DNA of 64,000 bases, taken from positions 744,001 to 808,000 of the forward strand of contig NZ_JBHTIT010000001.1 in NCBI RefSeq assembly GCF_042677145.1, written 5' to 3'. Origin of the DNA: Perlucidibaca wandonensis (GTDB lineage Bacteria; Pseudomonadota; Gammaproteobacteria; Pseudomonadales; Moraxellaceae). This document shows, piece by piece, positions 8,736 to 17,140 of the stretch. The translations under genes were made by a program, and so were the position numbers. The notes beneath the pieces are model-generated. The model was given only the letters and a program-made list of their open reading frames with translations, did no database searches and was not told the DNA's origin. The first letter of the stretch is position 1, and each line of letters begins with the position of its first letter.

Positions 8736-9885
8736 TGACGGCCAGGAAAAGACCGAAGAGGCGACCCCGAAAAAGCGCGAAGACTCCCGAAAGAAAGGTC
8801 AGGTTCCGCGTTCTAAAGAACTATCAACGGCCATGGTCACGATCGCCGCTGCAGTTGGTCTATTTGCTTGGGGGCCGCAAATCGGTCGCGACCTTGCCAA
8901 TTTATTGACGGTAGCGCTTTCTCCGGCGGTTTTAGCTAACCCTGACCCCGAACTCATGCCCAGTTTATTCTATGGCCTGCTTGTGGAAGGGCTATTGCTG
9001 ATGTGGCCGCTGATGGCGCTATGTTTTGCTGCCGCCTTAGTATCCTCTGTTGCTCTTGGAGGCTGGACTTTTAAGCTCAGTCTCAAGCTCGATCAGCTCA
9101 ATCCCATTACTGGCTTAGGTAAGGTTTTTTCCGCTAAAAGCCTAGTGGAGCTGGGCAAATCCATGCTCAAGGTCGTGTTTATCGGCGCTGCTGCGTATGG
9201 CTTATTGAGCTATCTCACACCCTCTATTTTAGATCTTAGCCGACACTCGCCAGAGCAGGCTATGCGCCAAAGTGGCGGCATGCTGCTCTGGTTTTTTCTC
9301 ATCGTGAGCCTGCCATTATTAGTTATTGCGCTGATCGATGTGCCGTGGCAAATATTCAGCTTTAACAAGCAGTTAAAGATGTCTCATCAAGAAATTACTG
9401 ATGAGAATAAAGAGGCAAACGGGCGCCCAGAAGTGAAGGGGAAAATCCGCGAAATGCAGCAGGCAGCGGCGCGACGACGGATGATGGATCATGTGCCTAA
9501 GGCCGATGTCATCATCACCAACCCCACGCACTTTGCCGTTGCCTTGAGCTATCGCGAGTCTGGCGGCGGCGCCCCAATAGTCGTAGCAAAAGGCGCGGAT
9601 GAAGTCGCAGCGCGCATTCGTGCCTTAGGAAAAGCCAATCAAGTGCCTTTAGTGGCATCACCTCGACTAGCTCGAGCCCTGTTCGCTAGCACTGATTTAG
9701 ATAAAGAGATCCCATCTGGCCTCTATCTTGCAGTAGCTCAGATACTGACTTACGTATACCAGCTTAGGCAGTGGGAAGATTTGGGTGGCGAATACCCAGA
9801 AGCCCCTGCTCCAGTGGTCGACGACAGCTATCTGACAGGATTTAACGATGAACCTCAGCGAGACTTTTCAGACCCTAACCCGTAA
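8725..9885 (+). CDS. flhB: Flagellar export switch protein FlhB
   Basis: Export-apparatus protein that changes substrate choice from rod/hook to filament proteins after self-cleavage. The 386-residue protein has a charged start (EKTEEATPKKRE), four membrane helices between about 30 and 210, and a cytoplasmic domain with the self-cleavage site NPTH at 266-269, so Asn266-Pro267 is the predicted cut. Its partner for the switch is FliK (two FliK-like genes occur in this window). The gene overlaps fliR by 11 bases and flhA by 38. Confidence 0.97.
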   Translation: MSGDDGQEKTEEATPKKREDSRKKGQVPRSKELSTAMVTIAAAVGLFAWGPQIGRDLANLLTVALSPAVLANPDPELMPSLFYGLLVEGLLLMWPLMALCFAAALVSSVALGGWTFKLSLKLDQLNPITGLGKVFSAKSLVELGKSMLKVVFIGAAAYGLLSYLTPSILDLSRHSPEQAMRQSGGMLLWFFLIVSLPLLVIALIDVPWQIFSFNKQLKMSHQEITDENKEANGRPEVKGKIREMQQAAARRRMMDHVPKADVIITNPTHFAVALSYRESGGGAPIVVAKGADEVAARIRALGKANQVPLVASPRLARALFASTDLDKEIPSGLYLAVAQILTYVYQLRQWEDLGGEYPEAPAPVVDDSYLTGFNDEPQRDFSDPNP

Positions 9886-11953
9886 CGGCCTTGGCATCTT
9901 ATTGCTGATCCTGGCGCTGCTGGCGATGCTGGTTGTGCCCATTCCACCGATCTTGTTGGACTTATTTTTCACCTTCAATATCGCGCTGTCGCTGATCATC
10001 ATCTTTGCCGTGATCTATGTAAAACGGCCGATGGACTTCAACTCTTTCCCCACCATTTTGCTACTCGCCACCTTGATGCGCCTAGGTCTCAACGTCGCTT
10101 CCACACGCGTTGTGCTGATGGATGGGCATAACGGCCCTGGCGCTGCAGGTCACGTTATTGAGTCATTTGGTGCTTTCGTTATTGGTGGTGATTTTGCTGT
10201 CGGTATCGTGGTCTTTGCCATTCTGGTGATCATCAACTTTATGGTTGTGACCAAAGGTGCAGGCCGCGTCTCGGAAGTCACCGCGCGTTTCACCTTGGAT
10301 TCATTGCCCGGTAAGCAGATGGCTATTGATGCCGATTTAAACGCCGGAGTTTTGACACAGGACCAAGCTCGCCAACGCCGTGAAGATGTACGCACCGAGG
10401 CCGACTTTTACGGTTCGATGGACGGTGCCAGTAAATTCGTTCGTGGCGATGCCATCGCCGGCATCTTGATTCTATTCATCAATATCATCGGTGGTCTGGC
10501 CATCGGCATGTTGCAGCACGGTTTGTCATTCGATCAGGCTGCTAATAACTACGTTCTACTCGCCATTGGCGATGGTCTAGTGGCACAGATTCCAGCTCTG
10601 CTGTTGTCGATTGGCGTGGCGGTTATCGTCACGCGCATCTCCAGCAGCCAAGACATGAGCACGCAAGTTGTTAAACAAGTGCTGGCCAGCCCGCGCGTGC
10701 TGTATTTAGCCGCTACGGTTATGGGTGTGATTGGCATTATCCCCGGCATGCCAAACTTGGTGTTTTTACTCTTAGCAGCAACCTGTGCCGGCGGCGGCTG
10801 GTTAATGCAGAAAAAAGCGCTAGAGCCTGAGGTGGTGGAAGGCGGCAGCATGGCCAATGCCGGTGCTCCAGGCACAGTGAAGCCTATCGAGCCGACTGAG
10901 CTGCAATGGGAAGATGTCACCAATACCGATGTCATTGGCCTAGAAGTGGGTTATCGCCTGATTCCATTGGTCGATCGTGCGCAGGGCGGTGAGCTTATTG
11001 GTCGCATTACTGGCGTGCGTAAAAAGCTATCTAAGGAGTTGGGCTTTTTGGTGCAGTCCGTACACATCCGCGACAACCTTGATTTGGCACCTGGTGCTTA
11101 CCGCATTACTTTGCTCGGCGACACCGTGGCTCAAGGCGAAATCATCATGGGTTGTGAGTTAGCGATTAACTCCGGCCAAGTTCATGGCCAGATTCGCGGC
11201 ACCGCCACCCGTGACCCAGCTTTCGGCATGGAAGCGGTATGGATCGACCCACTTTTACGCGATCAAGCACAGACCTTGGGCTATACCGTGGTCGATAACG
11301 GCACGGTGATGGCCACGCATTTAAGCCAAATTATTAAACAACACGCACACGAATTACTTGGTCACGAAGAGGTTCAGCAACTGCTCGATGGCTTGGCGAA
11401 AAGCGATTCGAAATTGGTGGAAAGCTTGGTGCCTAAGCAGCTGCCATTGAGCGTGGTGGTGCGTGTACTGCAGAACTTATTGAAAGAGGGTGTGTCTATT
11501 CGCAGCCTGCGTTTGATCGCTGAGTCGCTGGCCGAGCAAGCGCCGCGCACGAAAAACCCCGATGACTTACTCGAAGGTGTGCGCATGGCCTTGGGTCGAA
11601 TGATCGTGCAAGAAATCAATGGCTTAGAGACTGAACTGCCAGTAATGGCGCTAGATGCTGACTTAGAGCAACTGCTGCTAAACACACTGAAGGGTGGCAA
11701 TGGCGGTGTTGGCATTGAGCCAAGCTTGGCGGAGAAACTGCAAAACGGCTTGGCCGATTTTACCCAGTCGCAAGAGCTTTCTGGGCGTCCTGCGGTGCTG
11801 CTTGTGTCACCGGCGATTCGCTCTTGGTTGTCGCGATTTATTCGTCGCAGCGTGCCTGGCCTCAATGTCTTGTCCTATAACGAAGTGCCTGATAGCAAGG
11901 AAGTACGCCTAGTGTCGACCATGGGTCATAACGGCCGCGTTGGGTTGGCATGA
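9848..11953 (+). CDS. flhA: Flagellar export protein FlhA
   Basis: Large export-gate protein that forms the cytoplasmic nonamer ring docking chaperone-substrate complexes and uses the proton motive force. 701 residues, normal length: eight membrane helices up to about 330, including the conserved LMRLGLNVASTRVVL and the FHIPEP-type loop (RVSEVTARFTLDSLPGKQMA), then the cytoplasmic domain. The ATG at 9848 lies inside the 3' end of flhB, with AGGA about ten bases upstream; the hydrophobic first helix starts right behind it, so the overlap is genuine. Confidence 0.97.
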   Translation: MNLSETFQTLTRNGLGILLLILALLAMLVVPIPPILLDLFFTFNIALSLIIIFAVIYVKRPMDFNSFPTILLLATLMRLGLNVASTRVVLMDGHNGPGAAGHVIESFGAFVIGGDFAVGIVVFAILVIINFMVVTKGAGRVSEVTARFTLDSLPGKQMAIDADLNAGVLTQDQARQRREDVRTEADFYGSMDGASKFVRGDAIAGILILFINIIGGLAIGMLQHGLSFDQAANNYVLLAIGDGLVAQIPALLLSIGVAVIVTRISSSQDMSTQVVKQVLASPRVLYLAATVMGVIGIIPGMPNLVFLLLAATCAGGGWLMQKKALEPEVVEGGSMANAGAPGTVKPIEPTELQWEDVTNTDVIGLEVGYRLIPLVDRAQGGELIGRITGVRKKLSKELGFLVQSVHIRDNLDLAPGAYRITLLGDTVAQGEIIMGCELAINSGQVHGQIRGTATRDPAFGMEAVWIDPLLRDQAQTLGYTVVDNGTVMATHLSQIIKQHAHELLGHEEVQQLLDGLAKSDSKLVESLVPKQLPLSVVVRVLQNLLKEGVSIRSLRLIAESLAEQAPRTKNPDDLLEGVRMALGRMIVQEINGLETELPVMALDADLEQLLLNTLKGGNGGVGIEPSLAEKLQNGLADFTQSQELSGRPAVLLVSPAIRSWLSRFIRRSVPGLNVLSYNEVPDSKEVRLVSTMGHNGRVGLA

Positions 11954-12020
11954 GTTGTGCATTAACCGGTATATAGCGCGACGTTTTTGACAGCGCATCG
12001 AGTTAGCACAGGGGCAAGAG

Positions 12021-13547
12021 ATGAAAATTCGTAAATTCAAAGCCGCAAATAGCCACCTTGGTATGCGCATGATTCGTGATGCTTTGGGCGACGATGCCAG
12101 CATTTTGGCGTGCTACGAAGTTGCCGGTGGCGTTGAGCTAATTGCCACGGCCGATGACCTAAGTGCCATCGTTAACTCGAAAGGCCAGCCAATCGATGCC
12201 AGCGCTAATCGCGCCGCCGAAATTGCCTCGGCCATCACGCCTGCTGATCAAATTGCCCGCCGCCAAGAAAACCTTCGTCATTTAGGCATGGCTGTTGACG
12301 GCGGCGCAGGCTCAGGTCAGCGAATTGCTGGCGATGGCGTCTCGGCTACTATTTCCAGCGCAGGCAGCAGCGCCGATGTTTTAATGCGTAATACCCGCCA
12401 AACAGCATCAGCAACCACATCCTCATTTGTCGCCTCTGTCAAAGAAGCGTCAAATCATGCCATTGAGGCCAGTAAAAAGGCCGCCAATGCCTTGGCAGGC
12501 AATCGCGTGAAAGCAGTATCTCCAGCGCCAGCAGCGGCTACACCTACCGCTAACATTGCTAAGCCCGCCGCCAAGCCAGCTGTAGCCAAACCAACGCTAG
12601 TCAAAAAACCTATCGTGCCAGCGGAAGACTCCGACAAGGCCCAAGCCGATATTTTGGCGCTCAAGCAAGAGTTGGGCTCGATTCGTCATTGGCTAGAAAA
12701 TCATTTACGCCAAGCCAGTGTTTCCAGCCACGCCGATTTGCCAGACGAATTGACGCAATGGGCCGATGCCCTAGGTTTAGGTAATCAATGGTTACTGGCC
12801 AAGCCAGCATTATTGGATGCCGTCAAAGCTGGCATGCCAGCACCTGAGGCAATCGCCAAATCATTGGCGCAGGGCGTTCATGCCAGTGCGCTACCAGAGC
12901 GCGGCGTGGTGTTCATCATCGGCCCTGCAGGCGCCGGTAAAACCACATTGGTCAATAAATTGGTCATGTCAGATATCCGTCGCCATGGTCACGGTGGTTT
13001 GACACTAGTCACCACCGATGGCAATCGCCTAGGCGCGCAAGAGCAGCTGCGTGCCGCCGGCCGAGTGCTTGACGTGCCTGTGCACAGCGCATTCACACCG
13101 GATGACCTGCGCGATACCTTGGCGCGTTTAAGCCAAGAGCGCTTGGTGATTATTGATACCGCGGGCTTGCAAGCGCGTAACGATGCTTCGCTGAAAGCCC
13201 TAATGATGCAGCTCGCCTGCGCACCACATGCTGAGGTGATTTTAGCGCTACCAAGTGACGCTGATCCTCGCAGCTTGCGTGCCCTGATGAGCCGTTGCGC
13301 TGGCCTACCGCTTGCTTCTGTGGCGCTAACCCGCGTCGACATGAGCTATGCCTTGGCGCCCGTGCTGTCACTACTCAGTGATTATGGCTTAACGCTATCG
13401 GCGATTAATCAGAGCCCTCGCATGACAGATGGCATAGAAACTGCAAACAAAGATATAGAAGTGCTGCTGGCTGCAGCCATGGTGCAAGCCGATGAGCTTA
13501 TTAATCACAGCGCTGGCACGGCGCCTAAGCAAGCGCAATCGGCCTAA
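12021..13547 (+). CDS. flhF: Flagellar placement GTPase FlhF
   Basis: SRP-type GTPase that marks the pole for flagellum assembly. 508 residues: an N-terminal basic segment (MKIRKFKA), a long Ala/Pro-rich linker at about 100-205, an N-domain helix bundle at about 206-290 and the G domain. The P-loop GPAGAGKTT is at 301-309, the DTAG motif at 379-382. The guanine-specificity motif reads TRVD (437-440) rather than the usual TKxD, and the segment after it (INQSPRMTDGIE) departs from the family's GQRVPEDL-like closing loop. Whether it still binds GTP well is open. It precedes flhG, the usual pairing for polar flagella. Confidence 0.93.
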   Translation: MKIRKFKAANSHLGMRMIRDALGDDASILACYEVAGGVELIATADDLSAIVNSKGQPIDASANRAAEIASAITPADQIARRQENLRHLGMAVDGGAGSGQRIAGDGVSATISSAGSSADVLMRNTRQTASATTSSFVASVKEASNHAIEASKKAANALAGNRVKAVSPAPAAATPTANIAKPAAKPAVAKPTLVKKPIVPAEDSDKAQADILALKQELGSIRHWLENHLRQASVSSHADLPDELTQWADALGLGNQWLLAKPALLDAVKAGMPAPEAIAKSLAQGVHASALPERGVVFIIGPAGAGKTTLVNKLVMSDIRRHGHGGLTLVTTDGNRLGAQEQLRAAGRVLDVPVHSAFTPDDLRDTLARLSQERLVIIDTAGLQARNDASLKALMMQLACAPHAEVILALPSDADPRSLRALMSRCAGLPLASVALTRVDMSYALAPVLSLLSDYGLTLSAINQSPRMTDGIETANKDIEVLLAAAMVQADELINHSAGTAPKQAQSA

Positions 13548-13611
13548 TAAGCCAGCATTTATACGAACACGATGCCTAGCATCAAAAGAACATGACAAAA
13601 GGAAGTAGGCT

Positions 13612-14436
13612 ATGAAACCGGTAAACGTCATTGCAGTTACGAGCGGAAAAGGCGGAGTGGGCAAATCAAATGTGTCCGTTAATTTAGCCTGCCAGCTCGC
13701 CAAACTCGGTCGCCGCGTTTTACTCATGGATGCCGACTTAGGCTTGGGTAATATTGATATTTTGCTTGGTCTGCGGCCAACAAAAACCTTGGCAGATGTC
13801 ATTGCCGGCCGTGTGCATTTGCGCGACATCTTGATTGAAGGCCCTTGCGGCATTCGCATTGTGCCAGCAGCCTCCGGCATTAAGCGCATGGCAGAGATGC
13901 AACCTAGCGAACATGCGCGCATCGTGCAGGGATTTGCCGACCTAGGCGACGATTTTGACGTGATGATTGTCGATACTGCTGCCGGCGTTTCAGACTCTGT
14001 GGTTACCTTTACCCGTGCCAGCACGCATGTTTTGGTGGTGCTAACCGAAGAGCCTACCTCACTGGCCGATGCCTACGGCTTGATCAAAGTCTTAAAGCGC
14101 GATGCCGGTATCAGCAATTTTAATGTCTTGAGCAATATGGTTAGCGGCGATCGCTCTGGTCGCGCTGTATTTAACCGCCTCAATGAAGTCGCTCAGCGCT
14201 TCCTCGACGTAAATCTACGTTATGCCGGTGCAGTGCCACGCGACGAATTCTTGAAGAAAGCCGTTAGTCGTCAAAAAGCCGTTAGTGAACTTTATCCTGC
14301 CACCGATGCCACAGCGGCGTTCAAACGCTTGGCAGCAGTTGTTGATCAATGGGCGCCACCAACCACGGCTCGTGGGCATATCGAGTTTTTTGTTGAGCGC
14401 TTGCTTGGGGTACCGAATCTAGCAGGAGTTGCCTAA
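13612..14436 (+). CDS. flhG: Flagellum number regulator FlhG (FleN), MinD-like ATPase
   Basis: MinD/ParA-like ATPase that limits flagellum number, acting on FlhF and, in Pseudomonas, restraining FleQ. 274 residues with the deviant Walker A KGGVGKS (13-19) and the DADLGLGNIDILLGL segment (from 40), plus a C-terminal amphipathic helix region (HIEFFVERLLGV) consistent with membrane binding. Follows flhF after 64 bases with AGGAAG before the start; its stop overlaps the fliA start by one base. Confidence 0.95.
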   Translation: MKPVNVIAVTSGKGGVGKSNVSVNLACQLAKLGRRVLLMDADLGLGNIDILLGLRPTKTLADVIAGRVHLRDILIEGPCGIRIVPAASGIKRMAEMQPSEHARIVQGFADLGDDFDVMIVDTAAGVSDSVVTFTRASTHVLVVLTEEPTSLADAYGLIKVLKRDAGISNFNVLSNMVSGDRSGRAVFNRLNEVAQRFLDVNLRYAGAVPRDEFLKKAVSRQKAVSELYPATDATAAFKRLAAVVDQWAPPTTARGHIEFFVERLLGVPNLAGVA

Positions 14437-15167
14437 TGAATGCGCATGTCACCTATCAATCGGTGGCCATGGGCAGTCGTGATGAGCTAGTGATGCGTCA
14501 CGCTGGCCTGGTCAAAAAAATCGCCTATCACATGGCGGGGCGCATGCCAGCCAGCGTTGAGGCAGATGACTTAATTCAAGCCGGCATGATGGGCCTGCTT
14601 GAGGCCGCAAGCCATTTTGAGAATGACAAAGGCGCGAGTTTTGAGACCTTTGCCAGCATTCGCATACGCGGTGCCATGCTCGATCAAGTCCGCCGCGAAG
14701 GTTGGGCACCACGCACGCTCACTAAACGCGTGCGCGACATGAGTCAGGCCATGCGCCGTGTTGAGCATCGCAAAGGCCGCGAGGCCAGTGGTGCTGAAGT
14801 GGCGAGCGAGATGGGCATTGGCCTTGTTGAGTATCACGAGTTATTGCGCGATGCCGGCAGCTTGAAAGTGTTTAGCTTAGATCAGCTCAGCGAAGATGGC
14901 TTCGATGCACCAGAGTCCGATGACAGCACCGATAAGCCATTGGGCGCTTTGCTAGAAGCCGGCTTTACAGAGGCCTTGGCAACGCAAATAGACAGTCTTC
15001 CTGAGCGTGAAAAAATGGTTTTAGCGCTGTATTACGAGCGTGGTTTGAACTTAAAAGAGATTGGCGAGGTGCTCGAGGTTAGCGAGTCTCGTGTCAGTCA
15101 AATTCACAGCCAGGCGGTGTTGCGTCTGCGCAGTCGCTTAGGCGAATGGACTGAAGTCGCGGCCTAA
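14436..15167 (+). CDS. fliA: Flagellar sigma factor FliA (sigma-28)
   Basis: Alternative sigma factor for late flagellar and motility genes. 243 residues with sigma-70 regions 2 (DLIQAGMMGLLEAA, ASFETFASIRIRGAML), 3 and 4 (LPEREKMVLALYYERGLNLKEIGEVL plus helix-turn-helix SESRVSQIHSQAVLRLR, quoted in part). Held inactive by FlgM, encoded at 18.8-19.2 kb. Sigma-28 promoters recognisable in this window precede fliC, fliS and flgM. Confidence 0.97.
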   Translation: MNAHVTYQSVAMGSRDELVMRHAGLVKKIAYHMAGRMPASVEADDLIQAGMMGLLEAASHFENDKGASFETFASIRIRGAMLDQVRREGWAPRTLTKRVRDMSQAMRRVEHRKGREASGAEVASEMGIGLVEYHELLRDAGSLKVFSLDQLSEDGFDAPESDDSTDKPLGALLEAGFTEALATQIDSLPEREKMVLALYYERGLNLKEIGEVLEVSESRVSQIHSQAVLRLRSRLGEWTEVAA

Positions 15168-15194
15168 GGGCGCAGCAGAAGAGGAAGCACATTC

Positions 15195-15980
15195 ATGGAT
15201 ATCATGACCCTAGTTGGCATTGTCATGGCGTTTACTGCCTTGCTTGTTGGCGCTATTTTGAAAGGCGCTGGACTTAAAGGCTTGCTCGGTGGCGCCGCGG
15301 CGATGATCGTATTGGTCGGCACCATGGCCGCCGTCATGATCCAAACTCCAGCGCCAGTATTTAAGCGTGGCATGAAGATATTTGGTTGGTTGTTTAAGCC
15401 ACCAGCGACTGATTTAGAAGCTCTTATTGTCAAAATTGTCGAGTGGAGTCGCATTGCCCGCAAAGACGGTTTAATGGGGTTGGAATCGCAAGTCGATGGC
15501 GAAACCGATGAGTTCATCCGCAAAGGTTTGCAGTTGCTGGTCGATGGCGGTGAGCCAGAAAGCATTCGCGGCATTTTAGAAGTTGAACTCGAGTCCAGCG
15601 AAGAATTCGATACCGCCGCCGCTAAAGTCTGGGAATCGATGGGCATTTACGCCCCGACCCTAGGCATCGTTGGTGCGGTTTTGGGTCTGATGGCAGTGAT
15701 GGGCAACTTGGCCGATCCCAGCAAGCTTGGCACAGGCATCGCCGCCGCATTCACTGCGACCATTTACGGTATCGCATCAGCCAACTTATTTTTCTTACCC
15801 TTCGGCAATAAGCTCAAATACCACGTCAAAGAGCAGGCGAAGATGCGCATGATGTTTATCGAAGGCCTATCTTCGATTGCTCAGGGCGAAAACCCACGTC
15901 ATATCGAAAGCCGTCTGCAAGGCTATGTCGTTCACGGCGCACCCAAAGGCAAAGGCAAAGACGATGGCAAGAAAACATAA
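15195..15980 (+). CDS. motC: Flagellar stator protein MotC (MotA family)
   Basis: Inner-membrane stator subunit that forms a pentamer around the MotD dimer. 261 residues with four membrane helices; the cytoplasmic loop holds the charged residues that touch FliG. Conserved prolines occur in GIYAPTLGIVG and FFLPFGNKL. The sequence and the place right behind fliA match Pseudomonas MotC better than the second MotAB pair of that genus. The start follows AGAGGAAG. It overlaps motD by 17 bases. Confidence 0.92.
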   Translation: MDIMTLVGIVMAFTALLVGAILKGAGLKGLLGGAAAMIVLVGTMAAVMIQTPAPVFKRGMKIFGWLFKPPATDLEALIVKIVEWSRIARKDGLMGLESQVDGETDEFIRKGLQLLVDGGEPESIRGILEVELESSEEFDTAAAKVWESMGIYAPTLGIVGAVLGLMAVMGNLADPSKLGTGIAAAFTATIYGIASANLFFLPFGNKLKYHVKEQAKMRMMFIEGLSSIAQGENPRHIESRLQGYVVHGAPKGKGKDDGKKT

Positions 15981-16818
15981 GCACGAAGATCACGTAAACC
16001 ATGAAGCCTGGGCCATTCCATTTGGTGACTTGATCATCTTATTGCTCGCGTTTTTTGTGGTTATGTACGCGATTTCATCGGTCAATGAAGGTAAGTATCG
16101 AGTTGCTGCTGCCTCAATGGCAGAGGCCTTTAATGGCCCACCTAAATCTTTAGCGCCTGTGCAAGTGGGTGAAGTTGCGGCCATGGCCAAATTATTGACC
16201 ACGGCGCCATCACTTAGTAAGCCGCAAGCCATGGGGCCTGGTGGATCATTGCTCGATGGTGGCCAAGGTGCTGGACTGAACTCGACAGCGAAGCAGGTCG
16301 AAGAGATGGCCTCCGCCGTGAAAGCCGCAATGGCCGATTTGATTGATAAAAATGTCATTGTGGTGCGCACTACGCCGCAGGGCATTGAGGTTGAAATTCA
16401 AACCGATATTCTCTTTGCTAGCGGTACCGCAGTGCTTTCGCCTCAGGCCATTCACATCATGCAGCGCCTAGCGGTTGTGCTGACAAATTTCCCTAACCCT
16501 GTGCGTGTAGAAGGCCATACCGACAATATGCCGATTCACACCACGGTGTTTCCATCGAATTGGGAGCTGTCAGCAGCGCGCTCAGCCAGTGTTGTGCATT
16601 TGTTGATGGAGAAGGGCATAGAGCCAACTCGCTTAGCGGTTATCGGTGTTGGTGAGTATCGTCCTGTGGCTGATAACGCCACCGAAGCGGGGCGAAATCG
16701 TAATCGCCGCGTAGTCATCGTGATTCCATCTTTGCGAACAGATTCGAAAGCGGCAAATGATGCGGCGAATGCCTCTTTATCTACACCAACTATAGACGAC
16801 GTGCCTACACCAAAATAG
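15964..16818 (+). CDS. motD: Flagellar stator protein MotD (MotB family)
   Basis: Stator subunit that carries the ion-conducting aspartate and anchors to peptidoglycan. 284 residues: basic cytoplasmic start (MARKHKHED), one membrane helix at about 18-38 with Asp22, and a C-terminal OmpA-like domain with GHTDNMPI and NWELSAARS. The channel segment reads FGDLIILLLAFF, whereas MotB/MotD usually show YADF; the FxDL pattern is somewhat closer to sodium-type PomB. Start ATG lies inside motC. Ends seven bases from the convergent flhX stop, with no terminator between. Confidence 0.92.
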   Translation: MARKHKHEDHVNHEAWAIPFGDLIILLLAFFVVMYAISSVNEGKYRVAAASMAEAFNGPPKSLAPVQVGEVAAMAKLLTTAPSLSKPQAMGPGGSLLDGGQGAGLNSTAKQVEEMASAVKAAMADLIDKNVIVVRTTPQGIEVEIQTDILFASGTAVLSPQAIHIMQRLAVVLTNFPNPVRVEGHTDNMPIHTTVFPSNWELSAARSASVVHLLMEKGIEPTRLAVIGVGEYRPVADNATEAGRNRNRRVVIVIPSLRTDSKAANDAANASLSTPTIDDVPTPK

Positions 16819-16825
16819 GCGTCAA

Positions 16826-17140
16826 TTATTCATCGTTATTTTGTTCGAAAATACGCCGGCTACTCACACTACGTTGAGTGGCTGGCGTTTTGCCTTTTAG
16901 GCGATAGGTAAACGCCAAAACTTCGGCAATTGCGACAAATAGTGATAGCGGTATTTCATCATCTAAATCCACGCGTGCAAGTAGCGAGGTAAGCTCGATG
17001 TCCTCGTGGATAGGCACATCATGTTCTCGTGCCAGGGCGACAATACGCTCGGCAACCTCAGCCTCACCTTTAGCGGTAACGCGAGGCGCACGCTGGCCAT
17101 CGTAATGCAGGGCGATGGCCTGTGCTGGCTTCTTGTTCAT
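16826..17140 (-). CDS. Free-standing FlhB C-terminal domain protein FlhX
   Basis: 104 residues that align with FlhB only from just after the self-cleavage site: PAQAIALHYDGQ and VTAKGEAEVAERIVALA match FlhB's PTHFAVALSYRE and VAKGADEVAARIRALG. There is no membrane part and no NPTH. Such FlhX/FhlB proteins are known beside full FlhB and can partly replace the cleaved C-terminal fragment in some bacteria. Here it is the last gene of a reverse-strand operon behind a FliK-like gene (ATGA overlap), which suggests it works with that protein in export switching. The role is inference. Confidence 0.88.
   Translation of the reverse strand: MNKKPAQAIALHYDGQRAPRVTAKGEAEVAERIVALAREHDVPIHEDIELTSLLARVDLDDEIPLSLFVAIAEVLAFTYRLKGKTPATQRSVSSRRIFEQNNDE

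Noticed and set aside
11954..12020. Promoter for flhF
   Set aside because: I found no sigma-54, sigma-28 or good sigma-70 match in this gap; read-through from flhA is likely.
13395..14024. Reverse frame of 209 codons across the flhF-flhG junction
   Set aside because: Antisense to flhG; the product is low in structure and flhG itself has intact ATPase motifs.
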